Assembly: GCF_004134945.1 (NCBI RefSeq)
Contig: NZ_SBAP01000029.1
Span: forward strand, 1 to 12,296
Origin: Fusobacterium_C necrophorum_A
GTDB taxonomy: Bacteria > Fusobacteriota > Fusobacteriia > Fusobacteriales > Fusobacteriaceae
DNA length: 12,296 bases
Direction of reading: 5' to 3'
Positions 5,525 to 12,129 of the stretch are shown piece by piece. The notes under the pieces are model-generated. The model had not been told where the DNA came from and did not search any database. It worked only from the letters and a program-made list of their open reading frames with translations. How positions within the stretch are numbered: the first letter of the stretch is position 1; every line of letters begins with the position of its first letter. The position numbers were made by a program, and so were the translations under genes.

Positions 5525-8476
5525 GTGAAAAAGATACAAAAATATAGAGGAGAAATTCCTTATTTTATTCAACAAAATTGTACAGATATCTTAGTTTATG
5601 TTTGTTCTTCTTATCGAAATTTAGAAGAATATTTTTCTGTTTTAAAAGATCTGTTTTCGATACCGGTCTATGCTTTAGAATCCAAAGAAGAAGAGGAAAG
5701 TATTTCACAAAGATATGAAATTTTCGAATTTTTTAAAAGAAAAAAGAAAGCTATTCTATTATTGACCTTAGACATGTTTTTAAGAAAATACGAGACCATT
5801 GGTTCTTACCAAGTATTTCAAGTTGGAAAAGAATATTCTCTTTCTTTTTTGAAAGAAACATTAGAAAAACACCATTATCGAAAAAATTATTTATTGGAGA
5901 AAAGAGGAGAATATAGTATTCGAGGAGATATTTTAGATATTTTTCCTTACACGGATTCTTTTCCGGTTCGAATTGAATTCTTTGGAGAAGAAATAGAAAG
6001 AATTTCCTACTTTGAGATTGAAAATCAAAAAAGTTTTCAAGCTATGACGGAATATAAAATGTATATAGACAATAATAATATAGAAGAAAATGTATTGACT
6101 TTTTTAAAAATTGATTCTAAGAAGCACAAAATCTTTTTTGAAAATGTAGAACTTTTATCTTATAAATTGGAAGAAATGATATTGCTTGAGGAGAAAGAAG
6201 AAAAGAAAAAAGAGTATAGAAAGGAATTCGAAACCTTATGTACATTCGGTACGGAAATTCAATTACAACAGTTTCATTATCAAGAGTTAGAAAATTTTAG
6301 AAAAAGAGAATACTTGGAACAGCTTCAAAAAAGAAAGAAAATTATTATTAAAAGTTTGGAAGCTGAAAAATATAAGGAAAGGTACTCCGACACTGTTTCT
6401 CTTTACCAAAAATATCCTTATTTTGAGGGATATGAAAATGAAATGGAATTGGTACTGACAGATAGGGAACTCAAAGGAATTCGTGTTAAAAGAGAAGGAG
6501 AGAAAAAGAAAAGCTTAAAGTTAGTGAAACCTGATCAAATTCAAGAGGGAGAATATATTATTCATGAAAATTATGGTGTTGGTCTATATTTGGGAATAGA
6601 GCTTATTGATGGAAAAGATTATTTTAAAATTAAATATGCAGATGAAGATAAATTGTTTGTCCCTTTGGAAAGTATTCATAAAATTGAAAAATATGTTCAT
6701 GTACCCGGTGTAATTCCTGAAATATATCATTTAGGAACGAGAGGATTTCAAAGAAAAAGAGCAAAGTTGCAAGAGGAAATTTTAGAGTTTGCAAAAGAAA
6801 TCTTGGAGATTCAAGCAAGAAGAAATTCTACCCAGGGATTTCAATATTCACCGGATACCGTTTGGCAAGAAGAATTTGAAGAAACCTTTCCTTACACGGA
6901 AACAGCAGCTCAGAAAAAAGCAATTCAAGATGTAAAGAAAGACATGGAAATGGGAAAAGTAATGGATAGGCTTATCTGTGGTGACGTTGGATATGGAAAA
7001 ACAGAAATTGCAATTCGAGCCACTTTTAAAGCAATCATGGATCAAAAACAAGTAGTAGTGTTAGCTCCTACTACAGTTTTGGCAGAGCAGCACTATCAAA
7101 GATTTCGAGAAAGATTTTTAAATTATCCGATTGAAATCGCTGTTTTAAGTAGAATGAAGACAGTAAAAGAACAAAAAGAAATTTTGGAAAAAATAAAAAA
7201 TGGTAGTATTGATTTAATTATAGGGACCAGTCGATTACTTTCGGATGATTTGGAATTTAAAGATTTAGGATTTTTAATTATTGATGAGGAACAAAAGTTT
7301 GGAGTCAAGGCAAAGGAAAAATTCAAAAAAATGAGAGGCAATTTAAATATTTTAGCAATGACGGCAACTCCGATTCCTCGAACTTTAAATCTATCTCTAT
7401 TGGGAATTCGAGATCTTTCCATCGTAGACACTCCCCCCGATGGAAGAAAAGCCGTCAAAACTTTTTTTGTGGAAAAAAAAGAAGAAACGATTGTGAAAGC
7501 TATTTTACAAGAATTATCTCGAGAAGGACAGGTGTTTTATATTTTTAATTCTGTCAAAAGAATCAAAGAAAAAGTGAAAGAATTAGAAAATATACTACCT
7601 TCTTATGTAAGAGTAGATTGTATTCATGGAAAAATGTCGGGAAAGGAACTGAAATACAAGATAGAACAGTTTGAAAATATGCAGATTGATGTTTTGGTCT
7701 CTACTACAATTTTAGAAAATGGAATTGATATTGAAAATGCAAATACTATGATTATCGAAGGAATGGAAAAATTAGGACTTTCACAAATTTATCAACTGAG
7801 AGGAAGAATAGGACGAGGAAGAAGACAGAGTTATTGTTATTGTATTGTAGCAGATTATAAAAGTAAAAAAGCGAAGGAAAGGGAAAAATCTCTTATGGAA
7901 TTAGGAAAGGGAAGCGGTTTGGAGCTTTCTATGGAAGATATGAGAATTCGTGGAGCCGGAGAAATTTTGGGAGAAAAACAACATGGAATGATTGAGACTT
8001 TAGGATACCATTTCTATATGAAAATGCTGGAAGAAGAGATTGCAAAATTAAAAGGGGAAAAGAAAGAAGAAAAAGAGAAAAAAATAGATTTATCTCTTCG
8101 TTTTCCAAAATATATTCCGGATTCTTATATTCAAAAAGAGGAAAAAATTGTTGTGTATAAGAGAGCTTTGTCTTTACAGAGTATGGAAGAGATTATGGAA
8201 TTTGAGGCGGAAATATTAGACAGATTTGGAAAATTTCCTATGGAAGTAAAAGGTTTTTTTCAATTTTTAAAAATTCAGTATTTTTGTCAAAACTTTGGAA
8301 TTTATGAATTGATAGAGAAGGAGAAGGAATATTGGATTCGATTTGAAGAAGAAAAAGTAAATGTGGATCATATTATATATTTACTTTCTCAGCAAAAAAT
8401 CGATTATATTCAAAAAACAAAACAAATTATTTTCCGTGGAGATATCTTCCATTTTTTTGAACTTTATAAAAAATAA
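5525..8476 (+). CDS. mfd: Transcription-repair coupling factor Mfd
   Basis: Mfd is a DNA translocase that removes RNA polymerase stalled at DNA damage and recruits UvrA. Visible domains in order: a UvrB-like N-terminal module with GEYSIRGDILDIFP near residues 128-141, a divergent linker, the CarD-like RNA-polymerase-interaction domain (about 335-390, with IIHENYGVGLYLGI), a superfamily 2 translocase with Walker A GDVGYGKTE (486-494), motif II DEEQ (587-590), TATPIPRT and motif VI RGRIGRGRR (759-767), then the C-terminal TRCF domain. At 983 residues it is shorter than E. coli Mfd (1148), missing length at the N-terminus and in the middle. The start is GTG at 5525, preceded by GAAGGGA (5514-5520); no ATG nearby fits. 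It may depend on read-through from mnmG. Confidence 0.97.
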   Translation: MKKIQKYRGEIPYFIQQNCTDILVYVCSSYRNLEEYFSVLKDLFSIPVYALESKEEEESISQRYEIFEFFKRKKKAILLLTLDMFLRKYETIGSYQVFQVGKEYSLSFLKETLEKHHYRKNYLLEKRGEYSIRGDILDIFPYTDSFPVRIEFFGEEIERISYFEIENQKSFQAMTEYKMYIDNNNIEENVLTFLKIDSKKHKIFFENVELLSYKLEEMILLEEKEEKKKEYRKEFETLCTFGTEIQLQQFHYQELENFRKREYLEQLQKRKKIIIKSLEAEKYKERYSDTVSLYQKYPYFEGYENEMELVLTDRELKGIRVKREGEKKKSLKLVKPDQIQEGEYIIHENYGVGLYLGIELIDGKDYFKIKYADEDKLFVPLESIHKIEKYVHVPGVIPEIYHLGTRGFQRKRAKLQEEILEFAKEILEIQARRNSTQGFQYSPDTVWQEEFEETFPYTETAAQKKAIQDVKKDMEMGKVMDRLICGDVGYGKTEIAIRATFKAIMDQKQVVVLAPTTVLAEQHYQRFRERFLNYPIEIAVLSRMKTVKEQKEILEKIKNGSIDLIIGTSRLLSDDLEFKDLGFLIIDEEQKFGVKAKEKFKKMRGNLNILAMTATPIPRTLNLSLLGIRDLSIVDTPPDGRKAVKTFFVEKKEETIVKAILQELSREGQVFYIFNSVKRIKEKVKELENILPSYVRVDCIHGKMSGKELKYKIEQFENMQIDVLVSTTILENGIDIENANTMIIEGMEKLGLSQIYQLRGRIGRGRRQSYCYCIVADYKSKKAKEREKSLMELGKGSGLELSMEDMRIRGAGEILGEKQHGMIETLGYHFYMKMLEEEIAKLKGEKKEEKEKKIDLSLRFPKYIPDSYIQKEEKIVVYKRALSLQSMEEIMEFEAEILDRFGKFPMEVKGFFQFLKIQYFCQNFGIYELIEKEKEYWIRFEEEKVNVDHIIYLLSQQKIDYIQKTKQIIFRGDIFHFFELYKK

Positions 8477-8493
8477 AAAAATGTATGAAAGTA

Positions 8494-8522
8494 TTGACTT
8501 TATGAAAAAAAGTAGGTATATA
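8494..8522 (+). promoter_or_regulatory. Probable promoter of the rqcP-ispE-spoVG unit
   Basis: TTGACT (8494-8499), a 17-bp spacer and TATATA (8517-8522) lie in the 66-bp gap between mfd and the S4-domain gene. The expected start, near 8529, falls on the ribosome binding site AAAGGA (8529-8534), which would leave a leader of about 13 nt. No terminator is visible after mfd, so read-through from mfd probably contributes too. Confidence 0.6.
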
Positions 8523-8542
8523 TGTAATGAAAGGATACAAAA

Positions 8543-8848
8543 ATGAGATTAGATAAATTTTTAAAAGTAAGTAGGATTATTAAAAGAAGAACAATCGCTA
8601 AAATGGTCGTAGATGAGAAGAAAGCGAAATTGGATGGAAAAACTGCCAAGGCAAGTACAGAAGTAAAAGTGGGACAAGAATTGGAACTGGAATATTTTAA
8701 TAAATATTTTAAGTTTAAAATTTTACAGGTTCCACTTGGAAATGTACAAAAAGAAAAAACGAGTGAATTAGTGGAATTAATGGAAAGTAGAGGGATAGAA
8801 AAAAATTTTTCTTTAGATACTGAGGAGGAATTTTTTGAAAACATATAG
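8543..8848 (+). CDS. rqcP: S4-domain RNA-binding protein, RqcP/YabO-like
   Basis: This 101-residue protein is an S4 RNA-binding domain almost alone. Its first 30 residues, starting MRLDKFLKVSRIIKRRTIAK, closely follow Bacillus YabO, now called RqcP, which works with RqcH on the stalled 50S subunit to add alanine tails to incomplete proteins. R2 and R16, which I recall contact 23S rRNA in the Bacillus protein, are present. The related heat-shock protein HslR (Hsp15) is the main alternative name, but the opening and the position just after mfd favour RqcP. A C-terminal acidic extension of roughly 15 residues (SLDTEEEFFENI at the end) exceeds the Bacillus length. The ATG at 8543 follows AAAGGA (8529-8534). 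Its end overlaps ispE by 14 bases. Confidence 0.85.
   Translation: MRLDKFLKVSRIIKRRTIAKMVVDEKKAKLDGKTAKASTEVKVGQELELEYFNKYFKFKILQVPLGNVQKEKTSELVELMESRGIEKNFSLDTEEEFFENI
8822..8828 (+). promoter_or_regulatory. Ribosome binding site that fixes the TTG start of ispE
   Basis: GAGGAGG lies inside the 3' end of the S4-domain gene, six bases before TTG at 8835. No ATG or GTG lies at a comparable distance in the ispE frame, and starting here gives the expected N-terminus before the conserved AKINIGL motif. Confidence 0.85.
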
Positions 8849-9698
8849 AATAAGGGCAAATGCAAAAATTAATATAGGCTTGAATATTTTGGGAAAAAAA
8901 GAAAATGGCTATCATGAATTGGATATGACAATGTTGCCTATATCCTATTATGATATCTTAACGCTTCGAGTATTTTCGGAGAGTGGAAGCTTAAAGATTT
9001 TCTGTAGAAACAAATCCATTCCTACCGATAAGAAAAATATTTTATTTAAGGTTTATGAAAAGTTTTATGAGAAAACTAAAATAAACCCCTTAAAAATGAA
9101 AATATCTTTAAAAAAGCGAATTCCTTCGGAAGCGGGATTAGGAGGAGGAAGTTCGGATGGAGCTTTCTTTTTGAAATTTTTAAATTCTTATCATGCTTAT
9201 CCCTTATCTTTGAAAGAGTTATTTGAGATAGCCTCCCAAATTGGAGCGGATTTGCCTTTCTTTTTGAATAATGTTTCAGCAAGAGTGCAAGGAGCAGGAG
9301 AAAAAATGATTCCTTTTCAGAATAAAAGTACGATACGAGTTCTTATCTTAAAGCCTACATTCGGCTTTTCTACGAAAGAAGTCTATGAACTATCCGATTT
9401 ACAGAGAGAAAAAAAAATAGCGGATATTTCTTCGATTGTAAAAGCTTTGGAAGAAGATAGAATAGAAAAAGAAGAAGATACAATTTGGAATCATTTGGAA
9501 CAATCCTTACTATCTCATAAAACAGAACTAGTAAGATTCAAAGAAAAAATAGAATCCTTTACGAAGAAAAAAGCTTTTTTAACGGGAAGTGGAAGTGCAT
9601 ATTATATATTTTTAAAGAAGCAAGAGGCTTTCAAAATACAACGAAGGTGTAAAAAATATTTTAAAGACTGCGAAGTGAAGCTTTGTAGTTTTTTATAA
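8835..9698 (+). CDS. ispE: 4-diphosphocytidyl-2-C-methyl-D-erythritol kinase
   Basis: IspE is a cytosolic GHMP-family kinase that phosphorylates CDP-methylerythritol with ATP in the non-mevalonate (MEP) route to isoprenoids. The 287 residues carry NAKINIGLNILGKKENGYHE near the N-terminus with the catalytic lysine K11, the ATP-binding glycine loop AGLGGGSSDG at about 98-108, the catalytic aspartate D139 in GADLPFF, and the C-terminal GHMP motif LTGSGSAYY. The start is TTG at 8835, set by the strong GAGGAGG site. The gene overlaps the preceding S4-domain gene by 14 bases, so it is probably translationally coupled. spoVG follows after 22 bases. Its presence implies that this organism makes isoprenoids by the MEP pathway. 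Confidence 0.96.
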   Translation: MKTYRIRANAKINIGLNILGKKENGYHELDMTMLPISYYDILTLRVFSESGSLKIFCRNKSIPTDKKNILFKVYEKFYEKTKINPLKMKISLKKRIPSEAGLGGGSSDGAFFLKFLNSYHAYPLSLKELFEIASQIGADLPFFLNNVSARVQGAGEKMIPFQNKSTIRVLILKPTFGFSTKEVYELSDLQREKKIADISSIVKALEEDRIEKEEDTIWNHLEQSLLSHKTELVRFKEKIESFTKKKAFLTGSGSAYYIFLKKQEAFKIQRRCKKYFKDCEVKLCSFL

Positions 9699-9720
9699 AA
9701 AAGGGGAAGGTGTATTACAA

Positions 9721-10011
9721 ATGAAAATTACAGATGTGAGAGTAAAAAAAATTATTGGCGAAGAAACTGGTAGATTGAAGGCATATGTAGATTTGACTTT
9801 TGATGAAGCTTTTGTAATTCATGGTTTAAAATTGATTGAGGGAGAAAATGGAAAATTTATTGCCATGCCTTCAAGAAAAATGCCGGATGGAGAGTTTAAA
9901 GATATTGTACATCCTATCAGCCCTGAATTGAGAAAAGAAATTACAGATTGTGTCATTCAAAAATATGAAGAAGTTTTAAAAGAAGATACTGCAGCGGAAG
10001 TGGAAGAATGA
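9721..10011 (+). CDS. spoVG: Regulator SpoVG
   Basis: The 96 residues are a complete SpoVG. The start MKITDVRVKKI and the core FVIHGLKLIEGENGKFIAMP followed by SRKMPDGEFKDIVHPI are family hallmarks. The tail is acidic (AAEVEE). In Firmicutes and spirochaetes SpoVG binds DNA and RNA and modulates cell division, virulence or sporulation genes; its targets here are unknown. Despite the name nothing suggests sporulation. The ATG at 9721 has a strong AAGGTG-type site at 9706-9711. There is no promoter of its own that I can see, so it is probably cotranscribed with ispE. A clear terminator follows within ten bases. Confidence 0.96.
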   Translation: MKITDVRVKKIIGEETGRLKAYVDLTFDEAFVIHGLKLIEGENGKFIAMPSRKMPDGEFKDIVHPISPELRKEITDCVIQKYEEVLKEDTAAEVEE

Positions 10012-10017
10012 TGAATG

Positions 10018-10047
10018 AAAATAGGAATTCTTGGATTCCTATTTTTT
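10018..10047 (+). terminator. Intrinsic terminator after spoVG
   Basis: AAATAGGAAT (10019-10028) pairs perfectly with ATTCCTATTT (10035-10044) around a 6-nt loop, and six T bases follow (10042-10047). It lies five bases before the tRNA promoter and separates the two units. Confidence 0.9.
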
Positions 10048-10051
10048 CATA

Positions 10052-10080
10052 TTGACAAAATTATTTTTTTTTGTTATGCT
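10052..10080 (+). promoter_or_regulatory. Promoter of tRNA-Gln
   Basis: TTGACA (10052-10057), a 17-bp T-rich spacer and TATGCT (10075-10080), with TGT just upstream of the -10 as an extended element (10072-10074). The predicted start near 10087 leaves about 11 nt of 5' leader for RNase P to remove. Confidence 0.85.
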
Positions 10081-10097
10081 ATATAGGCAGTGAAAAT

Positions 10098-10172
10098 TGG
10101 GATGTCGCCAAGCGGTAAGGCAACGGACTTTGACTCCGTTATGCGTTGGTTCGAATCCAGCCATCCCAGCCA
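10098..10172 (+). tRNA. tRNA-Gln (anticodon UUG)
   Basis: A 75-nt cloverleaf. The acceptor stem TGGGATG (10098-10104) pairs with CATCCCA (10162-10168), followed by discriminator G and an encoded CCA (10170-10172). The D arm is GCCAAGCGGTAAGGC. The anticodon stem ACGGA/TCCGT frames the loop CTTTGAC with anticodon TTG (10130-10132). The T arm contains GGTTCGAATCC. The U1-A72 acceptor pair is typical of bacterial glutamine tRNA. It stands alone between its own promoter and terminator. UUG-anticodon tRNA-Gln is among the tRNAs known to be modified at the wobble uridine by MnmE/MnmG, both encoded in this window. Confidence 0.97.
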
Positions 10173-10183
10173 TTTTGAAATAT

Positions 10184-10216
10184 AAGCTACTCTGAAAAAG
10201 AAAGAGTAGCTTTTTT
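10184..10216 (+). terminator. Intrinsic terminator after tRNA-Gln
   Basis: AAGCTACTCT (10184-10193) pairs perfectly with AGAGTAGCTT (10203-10212) around a 9-nt purine loop, followed by six T bases (10211-10216). It begins 12 bases after the tRNA CCA end. Confidence 0.92.
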
Positions 10217-10233
10217 ATTTGTTTATAAAAAAA

Positions 10234-10261
10234 TTTACAAATTTAAAAAATATGGTATAAT
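10234..10261 (+). promoter_or_regulatory. Promoter of the SLH protein gene and pgi
   Basis: TTTACA (10234-10239), a 16-bp spacer and a perfect TATAAT (10256-10261) with an extended TGG element at 10253-10255. Transcription should start near 10268, about 23 nt before the ATG at 10291. pgi has no promoter of its own in its 22-base gap, so this one probably serves both genes. Confidence 0.8.
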
Positions 10262-10290
10262 TTTTTATCATAGTGAAGAAGGAGAGAACA

Positions 10291-10722
10291 ATGAAAAAAA
10301 TAATAATATTGCTTTTTTTATTAGAAATAAATTCTTTTTCCAATCACAGCTTGAGTAAAGATCATTGGTCTTATGAAGCATTAAAGCATGTTTCTGATAA
10401 AAAAATCATCATGGAAGATATGCAACGTTTTGATGGAACGGAATCGGTTACAAAATCGGAATTTGTCTATGCCTTATCTAAGATATTAAAGTTAGTGGAA
10501 TTGGAGAAAGCAAGTCAGGAGGACATTCGTGTTTTAGAGTCTCTCATTTTACAATATTCAGATGAATTGAATAAAATTGGCTTTGATACCAAAACTTATG
10601 ATAATAAATTGGAAAATATGAATGATAATATACAGATATTACAAGAATTAGTGAATGAAAATGAAAAAAAAATAGAAAACTTAAAGAAAAGAATTGAAAA
10701 ATTGGAACATAAAAAATATTAG
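10291..10722 (+). CDS. Small exported protein with one SLH-like domain and a C-terminal coiled coil
   Basis: I do not recognise a named gene. The 143-residue product has a likely signal peptide (MKKIIILLFLL, possible cleavage after S17 in NSFS/N; no lipobox cysteine). One S-layer-homology-like repeat follows at about 24-66: DHWSYEALKHVSDKKII, then DGTESVTKSEFVYALSKIL, in which VTKSE stands for the usual TRAE. A helical region then leads to a clear heptad coiled coil: L107/M110, I114/L117, V121/N124, I128/L131 and I135/L138 occupy a and d positions. There is no cysteine, beta-barrel or C-terminal membrane anchor. SLH plus coiled coil is the periplasmic half of OmpM-type envelope-tethering proteins, so a peptidoglycan-binding, oligomeric role is plausible but inferred. 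The ATG at 10291 is chosen over an in-frame GTG at 10273 because GGAGAG (10281-10286) sits between them. Confidence 0.85.
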   Translation: MKKIIILLFLLEINSFSNHSLSKDHWSYEALKHVSDKKIIMEDMQRFDGTESVTKSEFVYALSKILKLVELEKASQEDIRVLESLILQYSDELNKIGFDTKTYDNKLENMNDNIQILQELVNENEKKIENLKKRIEKLEHKKY

Positions 10723-10744
10723 CTTGAGAAGAAGGAGAGATATC

Positions 10745-12094
10745 ATGAAATCAATTAGTTTTGATTGGAAAACTTCCACACAATTTATAAGTGAAGAAGA
10801 AATAGAAAATATAAAATCACAAATTACATTGGCTAGCAATCTTTTAGAAAATGGAACCGGAGCTGGAAATGAATTTTTAGGTTGGTTATCCTTACCGACA
10901 GAGTATGATAAAGAAGAATTTATGAGAATTCAACAGGCTGCAGAAAAAATTAAACAACAATCGGAGGTTTTGATTGTAATAGGAATCGGGGGTTCGTATT
11001 TAGGAGCAAGAGCAGTTATTGAATGTTTGAGTCATACGTTTCATAATAGTTTGGCGAGAGAAAGAAGAAACCTTCCGGAAATTTATTTTGTTGGACATAA
11101 TATATCCGGCAGATATATCAAACATTTGTTAGAAGTCATTGGAGAAAGAAGTTTTTCAGTGAATGTAATTTCTAAGTCTGGAACAACAACGGAACCTGCT
11201 ATTGCATTTCGAATTTTTAAGAAAAAATTAGAGGAAAAATATGGGAGGGAAGAAGCGAAAAATAGAATTTTTGCAACTACAGATGCTAACAAGGGAGCTT
11301 TAAAATCTTTGTCTACACAAGAAGGATATGAAACTTTTGTTATTCCGGATAATGTTGGAGGACGTTTTTCGGTATTTACAGTAGTTGGTTTACTTCCTAT
11401 TGCGGTAGCAGGAATTTCCATTGAAGAATTCATGAAAGGAGCTAAAGATGCTCAAAGTGAATATAGTAAGGATTTTGAAGAAAATATTTGTTATCAGTAT
11501 GCGGCGGTTCGAAATATTTTGTATCGAAAAAATATTTCCGTTGAGTTACTGGTAAATTATGATCCGAGATTTCATTTTATTGCGGAGTGGTGGAAACAAT
11601 TATTTGGAGAATCGGAAGGAAAGGATGAAAAAGGCTTATTTCCGGCAGCTGTTGATTTAAGTACGGATTTACATTCTATGGGACAGTATATTCAGAATGG
11701 AAAAAGAATGTTAATGGAGACAGTACTTCAGGTAGAATGTGAAAAAGAGGATATCCGTTTAGAGTTGGAAAAAGAAGATTTAGATGGATTAAACTATTTA
11801 GCAGGAAAAAGTATGCACGAAATAAACCAAAAAGCATTTTCCGGAACTTTATTAGCACATATTGATGGAGGAGTTCCGAATTTTGTAATTACTTTGCCGG
11901 AAGTGACTGCATATTATATAGGAAAACTTCTATATTTTTTTGAAAAAGCTTGTGGAGTTAGCGGATATTTATTGGGTGTGAATCCTTTTAATCAACCCGG
12001 AGTGGAATCATATAAGAGAAATATGTTTGCGTTATTAGGAAAAAAAGGATATGAAAATTTGTCAGAAGAATTGGAAAAAAGATTAAAAAAATAG
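10745..12094 (+). CDS. pgi: Glucose-6-phosphate isomerase
   Basis: Pgi interconverts glucose 6-phosphate and fructose 6-phosphate in glycolysis and gluconeogenesis in the cytoplasm. The 449 residues match the short bacterial class, as in Bacillus. Visible features are the sugar-isomerase segments VIGIGGSYLGARAVIE (78-93) and SKSGTTTEPA (143-152), PGI signature GGRFSVFTVVGLLP (205-218), catalytic E289 in GESEGK, H310 in LHSMGQ, and K424 in the signature FNQPGVESYK. The ATG at 10745 has AAGGAGA at 10732-10738; an in-frame TTG at 10694 would lie within the upstream gene. It lies 22 bases behind the SLH protein gene and is probably cotranscribed. No terminator follows: the rRNA promoter begins on the base after the TAG stop. 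Confidence 0.98.
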   Translation: MKSISFDWKTSTQFISEEEIENIKSQITLASNLLENGTGAGNEFLGWLSLPTEYDKEEFMRIQQAAEKIKQQSEVLIVIGIGGSYLGARAVIECLSHTFHNSLARERRNLPEIYFVGHNISGRYIKHLLEVIGERSFSVNVISKSGTTTEPAIAFRIFKKKLEEKYGREEAKNRIFATTDANKGALKSLSTQEGYETFVIPDNVGGRFSVFTVVGLLPIAVAGISIEEFMKGAKDAQSEYSKDFEENICYQYAAVRNILYRKNISVELLVNYDPRFHFIAEWWKQLFGESEGKDEKGLFPAAVDLSTDLHSMGQYIQNGKRMLMETVLQVECEKEDIRLELEKEDLDGLNYLAGKSMHEINQKAFSGTLLAHIDGGVPNFVITLPEVTAYYIGKLLYFFEKACGVSGYLLGVNPFNQPGVESYKRNMFALLGKKGYENLSEELEKRLKK

Positions 12095-12123
12095 TTGACG
12101 AAATATAAAAGTTATGATAGAAT
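12095..12123 (+). promoter_or_regulatory. rRNA operon promoter
   Basis: TTGACG (12095-12100), a 17-bp spacer and TAGAAT (12118-12123), with TGA at 12115-12117 forming an extended -10. The -35 box starts directly after the pgi stop codon (12092-12094). The predicted start is near 12130. I see only this one promoter for the rRNA in the window; the region that would hold an upstream activating element is pgi coding sequence. Confidence 0.85.
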
Positions 12124-12129
12124 TATTTA

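Noticed and set aside
7123..7458. 111-codon reading frame on the minus strand within mfd
   Set aside because: It is antisense to the conserved helicase domain and explained by the codon usage of mfd. The other minus-strand frames inside genes were rejected for the same reason.
8361..8546. 61-codon + strand reading frame across the mfd end
   Set aside because: It mostly overlaps mfd in another frame, has no ribosome binding site and resembles no protein I know.
10273..10290. GTG start for the SLH protein
   Set aside because: It would place the GGAGAG ribosome binding site inside the gene and add charged residues before a good signal peptide.
10694..10744. TTG start for pgi inside the SLH gene
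   Set aside because: The added residues are the out-of-frame reading of the coiled coil; AAGGAGA before ATG 10745 is decisive.
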